A DNA stretch of 20,248 nt from Burkholderiaceae bacterium. GTDB lineage: Bacteria; Pseudomonadota; Gammaproteobacteria; Burkholderiales; Burkholderiaceae_F. A model generated the notes under the pieces. The model saw only the letters and a list, made by a program, of their open reading frames with translations, searched no databases and had not been told where the DNA came from. Shown piece after piece: positions 17,001-20,248 of this stretch; positions within the stretch are counted from its first letter, which is position 1; the number at the start of each line of letters is the position of its first letter. The translations under genes were made by a program, and so were the position numbers. The stretch spans positions 1 to 20,248 of the forward strand of contig JACCSD010000258.1 in the NCBI GenBank assembly GCA_013813185.1. The letters run 5' to 3'.

Positions 17001-17916
17001 CGGTGCATCGCGCGTGCAGGCTGTCGAGCATCTCTGCATACGCTTCGTCGCCGAGTCGTCGCAGCAGCGCGGTCGAGCCGACTAGGTCGAAGGAAAGGCT
17101 CGTCACCTGGCGGCGCGAGGCGGGCGCGCGAAGGCGCACGAAGCGCATCGTCGGATCGCCGTAGAGACGCGCCGCGACGCGCGCGGGTGGTGAGCGGCGA
17201 TGAAGCGCCCGCACCGCCTCGCCGACGCTGGCGCCGTCGGCGAGCTGGCGAAGGAGCGCTTCGATCGGCTCGCCGAAGCCGTCGCGTTTGGGGCCGAGGC
17301 ACAGCGCCGATGCGCCGGCGTCGAGCACGGCGGCCAATCGCGGCGGCGACTCGGGCCAGGCGAGGACGAGCAGGCGGCGCCCGACTGGCAGCGCCGCGCC
17401 CTCGAAGAGCTCGGACAAGGCGACGCCTTCGAGAACGATGACGTGCGCGGCCGCGACGGCCTCGCGCGCCGACGCCAAGCAGAGATCACGCCAGTCGACG
17501 CGTCGCGCTGGCAGGCAGGACGGTGTCGCGGCGCCGTGGACGAGCGTAACGGTCAACGATTCGGCCAGGGGCACCTCGGCGACGGGCGTCGGCTCTGCGT
17601 CGCTCAGGAGCTGTCGAGCCAAAGCAAACCGCTCGGCGAGGCAGGCGCTGCCAAGCGAAAGCGCTTCCCAGTCAATCGCGTCGAGCTCGGCGGCGTACTG
17701 GACGTTGAGTGGTCTGGGCTCGCTCGTGGCCAGGCGCGACGCGAGCTCGTCGCCGAGGAGGAGTGCGGCAGCGAGCGGCTGCGGGGCACGGTCGAGGCAC
17801 TCCGCCGGCGATTGCGATCGCCACGCTAGGCGGCGCCCGTCGCCCAGCGTGAACGCGACGACGCCTTGTTCGAGGCTCGCGCTCAACGTCCAAGACGGCA
17901 GACTTAGGATCTCCAA
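14050..17916 (-). CDS. Giant multidomain regulator: CHAT-like region, class III cyclase-like domain, AAA/STAND ATPase, TPR-like repeats
   Basis: A 1288-residue protein. Residues 120-260 end in LYGDPTMRFV, a pattern typical of the end of CHAT (caspase-like) domains, but a clear His/Cys dyad is not visible. Residues 270-435 resemble a class III adenylate/guanylate cyclase: FDLVGS with metal Asp277, GDDGVMCYFG at 320-329, and IHLAARL, where the usual catalytic Asn is His381 while Arg385 is kept. The ATPase starts at TPFVGRR (451); Walker A is AEAGMGKS (482-489) and Walker B LIVED (604-608). From about residue 830 the protein is helical and alanine/leucine-rich, like TPR repeats. This layout is common in large cytoplasmic signal-transduction ATPases. 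The TTG start follows GGGGAG, with an in-frame stop upstream and no ATG. It is the first gene of the operon. Confidence 0.87.
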   Translation of the reverse strand: MEILSLPSWTLSASLEQGVVAFTLGDGRRLAWRSQSPAECLDRAPQPLAAALLLGDELASRLATSEPRPLNVQYAAELDAIDWEALSLGSACLAERFALARQLLSDAEPTPVAEVPLAESLTVTLVHGAATPSCLPARRVDWRDLCLASAREAVAAAHVIVLEGVALSELFEGAALPVGRRLLVLAWPESPPRLAAVLDAGASALCLGPKRDGFGEPIEALLRQLADGASVGEAVRALHRRSPPARVAARLYGDPTMRFVRLRAPASRRQVTSLSFDLVGSTALLRRLGDEAYAEMLDSLHARCTDIVRRHGGQPDDPQGDDGVMCYFGHPHALEDAAVRAVEAGLKIVRTVSDLAVSVRVGIATGFVAINAGQPVGLSIHLAARLQKATAAGTVLASESTRSLVAHAFEFRRLESQPALKGIDDAEHGHLVIAVRGDHLAHRLDRVPLLTPFVGRRSELALLADCWRRASADEHGLVVVRAEAGMGKSRVVREFRRQLLQGGAKVLECRCRADASASPFLTLAEALRRWLGIDPHETADDAVRKLAEVLPEKSRDGAPLALLASLLGFAPQPHHLQPGNQRQRLLALLVEWFSAFAKDMPCCLIVEDWQWVDPSMRDFVQHLLDRPNKPRLLVIVTTRETAASTSDARAGAVDTPALAHRGACEIQLDGLPPAAARELVSMVCPGMPLPAGLVRLLVSRGDGVPLFLEEAARMALELGANRPGADLDALQNVPASLHDLLMARLDGLGDAKRVAQVAAVIGREFSLPLLSALLDTSAASLDAAPLGERLAALVNSGLVRAQSGDAYAFKHALVRDVAYASLWSRDRIALHAQVVQLLKEHWPEQAAARPELLAMHQTEAGLDRDALVQWELAASNAAARSAEIEAIHHLRRALAVLARIEPGAQRDHTALRLQLLLAARLIATEGYGAEAVLNAYREAEALCDRIGDDTTRFKVEMGLEAFRFMRADFGMALEHGRRAAAIAARSGDAKQRLHAHWGLACTLFHKGELRATMREMDVALGLYAPQMHRLFGIQDPGIMCMAYSSWALWELGRPDSALARINEAVAIAREYEHKFSQAVALAYGVSIELLRGETEAALARAEDCIRVCEESGFPVWLAITRCMRGRLLCEQGRLDEGLVEMREGHGMWLATGAMVSQPLYLSLRAEGLLLAGDLEGAANCVDEGLDITERYGELQLQAELKRLRGEIALRRGEVEVAETWLKRGYAQAMRQHRVGFALRSGTALARAWTARGERERARRLLQPLTARWTEGRTTRDVRAASALCETLA

Positions 17917-17990
17917 GAGACTCCCCGGCGACGCGCGTCCGTGGCCGCGGCGACCTCGACGAATCGATCGCCGCTCCCAAGCCGCTCACG

Positions 17991-18019
17991 ACTACAGCAC
18001 ACGCCCGCCAAAAGCTCAA
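17991..18019 (-). promoter_or_regulatory. Possible sigma-70 promoter for the - strand operon
   Basis: Reading the - strand, TTGAGC (18019-18014) is followed after 17 bases by TGTAGT (17996-17991), about 75 bases before the TTG start of the regulator gene. Both boxes are imperfect, so this is only a candidate. Confidence 0.25.
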
Positions 18020-18153
18020 GAGCGATCCCGTGAGTCTTTATGGGACAGAGGCAATCGGCCAGAGCAGATTCACCGAGAATGTGTCGAAGATTCATCAGCC
18101 GCCACCGGAGACAAAGCCGACCAGCACAACTGATCGAGAAAGTAGTGGTAACG

Positions 18154-18333
18154 CTATATCTGGCTACGGCTCGCCAACACAGCTGCACGGCTTGGTTGGC
18201 CGTGTGCCGCATCAGCGACATACGAGACTGCAAGCAGGTCGATGAGACCACCGATTGATAGCGTTATCGATAGAGCAGCAATCACGATTGCTAGTCGGAT
18301 CCACGGAGCTTTGCGTTTGTATTCACCGTTCAT
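18154..18333 (-). CDS. Small single-span membrane protein, 59 residues
   Basis: An ATG at 18333 with GGAG six bases upstream opens a frame of 59 codons ending at TAG 18154-18156. The protein has a basic start (MNGEYKRKAPWIRL) and a hydrophobic helix of about 25 residues (AIVIAALSITLSIGGLIDLL), then a short polar tail. The basic flank implies an N-in orientation. I recognise no named family. The ribosome-binding site, sensible amino-acid composition and stand-alone position support a real gene. Its codon use is less GC-rich than the neighbouring operon. Its function is unknown. Confidence 0.6.
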   Translation of the reverse strand: MNGEYKRKAPWIRLAIVIAALSITLSIGGLIDLLAVSYVADAAHGQPSRAAVLASRSQI

Positions 18334-18527
18334 TTAGTTCTCCAATTGGCCTGTCTGATCAGGCGACTGGATCGTGCGCTGAGCCGCACCGCAAGTCTGT
18401 GGGTAAATCCTCAAGAGTTTTGAAGAAAGTTCGCTATGTCGCTCGTTGATGGAGAATCGACGAGCATCCTCCAGTTAGGTCGAGTGTGCGATCCGCCTTC
18501 CGTAACGTCGGCGTTCCGGCTGGCCCG
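18334..18527. other. Spacer upstream of the small membrane gene
   Basis: No gene was recognised. The stretch should contain the promoter of the small - strand gene, but no convincing -35/-10 pair was found. A palindromic CTGATCAG lies at about 18355-18362. Confidence 0.3.
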
Positions 18528-18998
18528 TCATGTCCGCATTGCGGCTTCGATTTCTGCAACGGGTCGAGAGCGGACTTCCAATTTGAGAACTAGAGGTCCA
18601 TGCCGCCCAAGACTGCGCTCAATCAGCGCACGGTCGGTGGTCGAGTCAATGACGAACACGCAGCGACCCGCCGCACCGAGCGCGCTCAGCTGCTCGAGTT
18701 CAAAGACGCAGCCCGCATATTCTTGGCGAATCCACGCAGATCCATCAGCACCACGCGCGTGTTCGACCAGCGAGCGCAGCGCCGGGCGCCCCGTGTTGTC
18801 GAAACAGAAGAACTCGCCGACACGAAAGCGCCCGTCAGGATCGGCTTTGGCATCGAGCGCATGCAGCCGAACAGAAAGCTGCTGCTGCTTGTCTTCAGCT
18901 CCAGAAGCGCACTGAAAGACTGTTCGATCCGCGTGGCAGAACGCTGGCGCTTTGAAGGCCCAGTCGCAATGATTGCCGGCGCCAAACTCGCCCTGCGT
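18528..18998 (-). pseudogene. Decayed copy of an unrecognised protein family, also present at 19835-20248
   Basis: The - strand frame from 18998 to the TGA at 18530-18528 is open but begins right after an in-frame TGA (19001-18999) and has no usable start codon. Its middle reads DPDGRFRVGEFFCFDNT and, later, GCVFELEQL and DSTTDRAL, nearly the same as the copy at 19835-20248. Compared with that copy there is a two-base loss near 18752-18762 and a one-base loss near 18714-18727. The core motif VVLMDLRGF between them is therefore encoded only in another frame. Truncation plus frame damage argue for a pseudogene. Its C-terminal 30 residues differ from the other copy. Confidence 0.7.
18613..18869 (-). 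repeat. Direct repeat copy A (257 bases)
   Basis: This block aligns over its whole length with 19968-20227 (260 bases) in the same orientation. The three-base length difference equals the two small deletions described for the pseudogene. Stretches such as GTCGGCGAGTTCTTCTGTTT (- strand) are identical. It is a gene-level duplication, not a mobile-element end as far as can be seen. Confidence 0.75.
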
Positions 18999-19337
18999 TC
19001 AGTTGATCTGGACGAGGCGCTCGCCTTCGTGCGCAGGAAATCGAATCACGCTACGTCTCCGGCCCCGCCGATCTCGCCAATATGATGCCGTTTGTTTTTG
19101 GCGACCTTCCGCTTAGTTATTCATTGACCCAACAATCGCAAGCCACATTCATAAAGGGTGAATATTGATCCTTCAGGATGTTGACTCCTCAGCTCGCAAT
19201 CAAGCAAGCGGCGCGCAACCATGCGCCATGGCCCAGACATATTCGTTGGGCGACAACCGAATCCACCGTCACGGTTGTTCCGGGCGGCGTGCAGACGTCG
19301 GACCGCGTGCGACGGTCTTACTACTGAGGAGTTTGTC
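18999..19337. other. Intergenic region upstream of the DUF4148 gene
   Basis: No gene was recognised. The part nearest the pseudogene encodes, on the - strand, a plausible-looking RFPAHEGERLVQIN before the in-frame TGA, which may be further decayed coding sequence. The rest holds the likely promoter and an untranslated leader of the DUF4148 gene. Confidence 0.4.
19124..19152 (+). promoter_or_regulatory. Possible sigma-70 promoter for the DUF4148 gene
   Basis: TTGACC (19124-19129) is followed after 17 bases by ATTCAT (19147-19152). The -35 box is good and the -10 box poor. It would give an untranslated leader of about 180 bases. Confidence 0.25.
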
Positions 19338-19634
19338 ATGAGAACCGCCTATCTATTAATCGCAACAATTGTCTTTGGTGCAGTTACCCCCGCCGCATTC
19401 GCTGGAGGCGGTGCCTATCCGGTGCCTGCAGTGCCGGAAAGCGCCGCGTTCACCAAAAGCCGCGCGCAGGTGAAGGCCGAATTGCGCGAAGCTGCGCGCC
19501 TCGGACTTCTGAGCTTCGGTGAAGGCGATGTCCCCGTCGCGACACCCGCTCAGGAGCAATTAATTGCCGATGCTGGTCGTCATGCCGAGAAAGTGCTTGT
19601 GGCAAAGAAGTCAAGCGAGGCAGCCAAGAACTAG
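19338..19634 (+). CDS. Small secreted DUF4148-type protein
   Basis: A 98-residue protein with a clear Sec signal peptide (MRTAYLLIATIVFGAVTPAAFA, likely cut before GGG). The mature part contains TKSRAQVKAELREAARLGLLS, the characteristic core of DUF4148 proteins, small periplasmic proteins found mainly in Burkholderiales and of unknown function. ATG 19338 is chosen because GAGGAG lies six bases upstream; the frame is open further upstream but without such support. A rho-independent terminator follows, so the gene is probably a single transcription unit. It sits between the two copies of an unrelated duplicated gene. Confidence 0.88.
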   Translation: MRTAYLLIATIVFGAVTPAAFAGGGAYPVPAVPESAAFTKSRAQVKAELREAARLGLLSFGEGDVPVATPAQEQLIADAGRHAEKVLVAKKSSEAAKN

Positions 19635-19652
19635 ATTGCATCAATCTCTTGA

Positions 19653-19693
19653 GTCGGCCTGCCGTGTTTGAATCACACCAGGCCGAACTTTTT
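19653..19693 (+). terminator. Rho-independent terminator after the DUF4148 gene
   Basis: TCGGCCTG (19654-19661) pairs perfectly with CAGGCCGA (19679-19686). An inner GTGT/ACAC stem extends the hairpin, and five T residues follow at 19689-19693. It lies 19 bases past the stop codon. Confidence 0.75.
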
Positions 19694-19834
19694 CCTGGCA
19701 GTTGCCGCACGCTGCTCTACAAGACCTACCTCAAGCTCGACAACTCGGTGAAGGCGCTGGGGTGACACTTACGATCCCGATGTTCGGTACGCGGGCTAAA
19801 GCGCGGACATCGGTCGGAAGCGGAATCGGAGTTG
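19694..19834. other. Spacer, nothing certain
   Basis: A short + strand frame ends TLLYKTYLKLDNSVKALG before TGA 19763-19765. It looks protein-like but is too short to assign, and could be the tail of a lost gene. Nothing else was recognised. Confidence 0.25.
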
Positions 19835-20248
19835 CTATGCGGCAGCTGCTGCGATTGGCACGCCACCTCGCTGCGTCAGCTCGCGCCACAGCTCCGGCAT
19901 TGCAGCCGCCTCGCGCTTCATCGTGACCCAAGTTGGCTGCTCCGGTGCGCCGGATGTGAGAGCGAGGCTGGTCTCCACCAGCGCGCGGTCAGTAGTCGAG
20001 TCCATGACAAACACGCAACGGCCAACCGCGCCCAGGGCTTTCAACTGTTCGAGTTCAAAGACGCAGCCCGCGTTAGCCTTGGTGAATCCACGCAAATCCA
20101 TCAGCACGACGCGAGCGCGTTCGACCAGCGAGCGCAGCGCGGGCCGCCACGTGTTGTCGAAACAGAAGAACTCGCCGACGCGAAAGCGTCCGTCAGGATC
20201 CGCTCCTGCATCGAGCTCTTGCAGCCGGCTGGCTAGATCGGTGGCACC
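19835..20248 (-). CDS. C-terminal part of an unrecognised protein (5' end outside window)
   Basis: The - strand frame is open from the window edge to TAG 19837-19835, giving the last 137 residues. Visible motifs are DPDGRFRVGEFFCFDNTWRP, VVLMDLRGF, GCVFELEQL and CVFVMDSTTDRAL. The alternation of hydrophobic strands (RVVLMDL, RCVFVMD) with charged helices looks like an alpha/beta fold of a cytoplasmic domain. I do not recognise a named family. A decayed copy lies about 1.3 kb away at 18528-18998. The frame is intact here, unlike in that copy, so this is probably the functional member. Confidence 0.7.
   Translation of the reverse strand, partial: GATDLASRLQELDAGADPDGRFRVGEFFCFDNTWRPALRSLVERARVVLMDLRGFTKANAGCVFELEQLKALGAVGRCVFVMDSTTDRALVETSLALTSGAPEQPTWVTMKREAAAMPELWRELTQRGGVPIAAAAA
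19968..20227 (-). repeat. Direct repeat copy B (260 bases)
   Basis: Partner of the repeat at 18613-18869, in the same orientation. It lies inside the intact-looking partial gene. The DUF4148 gene lies between the two copies. Confidence 0.75.

Noticed and set aside
8492..17916. Calling the - strand operon a CBASS-type defence system because it has a cyclase-like domain and a patatin
   Set aside because: CBASS uses a CD-NTase, not a class III cyclase, and the P450-like and DyP genes do not belong to that system.
18600..19085. 161-codon + strand open frame over the left repeat
   Set aside because: The matching frame in the right repeat is only a shadow; the - strand of both copies gives the conserved, protein-like sequence.
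19700..19765. Possible tail of a lost gene (TLLYKTYLKLDNSVKALG)
   Set aside because: Too short to separate from chance and no upstream frame or homologue was visible.

Overview
The window looks like chromosomal DNA of a high-GC betaproteobacterium, most likely Burkholderiales. The best pointer is a small secreted DUF4148-type protein at 19338-19634, a family largely confined to that order. The high-GC coding style and GTG/TTG starts fit. The assignment is an inference.

Left part (1-7837, all + strand): a tight operon of extracytoplasmic haem proteins. It holds the 3' end of a di-haem cytochrome c-like gene, a lipoprotein, a large secreted protein with two CXXCH sites, two tandem RoxA/MauG-like membrane-anchored di-haem cytochromes c, and an Old Yellow Enzyme (OYE) family flavin oxidoreductase. 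Relatives of RoxA include haem dioxygenases that cleave polyisoprene. The operon may therefore oxidise an unsaturated, hydrophobic substrate outside the cytoplasm, but the substrate cannot be read from the sequence. Downstream of the OYE gene lies a decayed 3' fragment of another RoxA-like gene (about 8030-8196).

Middle part (8492-17916, all - strand): a four-gene operon with overlapping or nearly abutting genes. Transcription order is a giant regulator (degenerate CHAT-like region, class III cyclase-like domain, AAA/STAND ATPase, TPR-like tail), an atypical cytochrome P450-like protein with an extra C-terminal domain, a DyP-type haem peroxidase, and a membrane-associated patatin-like phospholipase. 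A lipase next to two peroxide-chemistry haem proteins suggests a bacterial oxylipin-type module that releases and then oxidises fatty acids under control of an ATPase sensor. This is the most interesting part of the window. The function is a hypothesis.

Right part (17917-20248): a lower-GC, looser region. It contains a 59-residue membrane-protein ORF on the - strand, a decayed copy and an apparently intact but window-truncated copy of one unrecognised protein family (both - strand), and between them the DUF4148 gene with a good rho-independent terminator. No tRNA, rRNA, CRISPR array or recognisable insertion sequence was seen.
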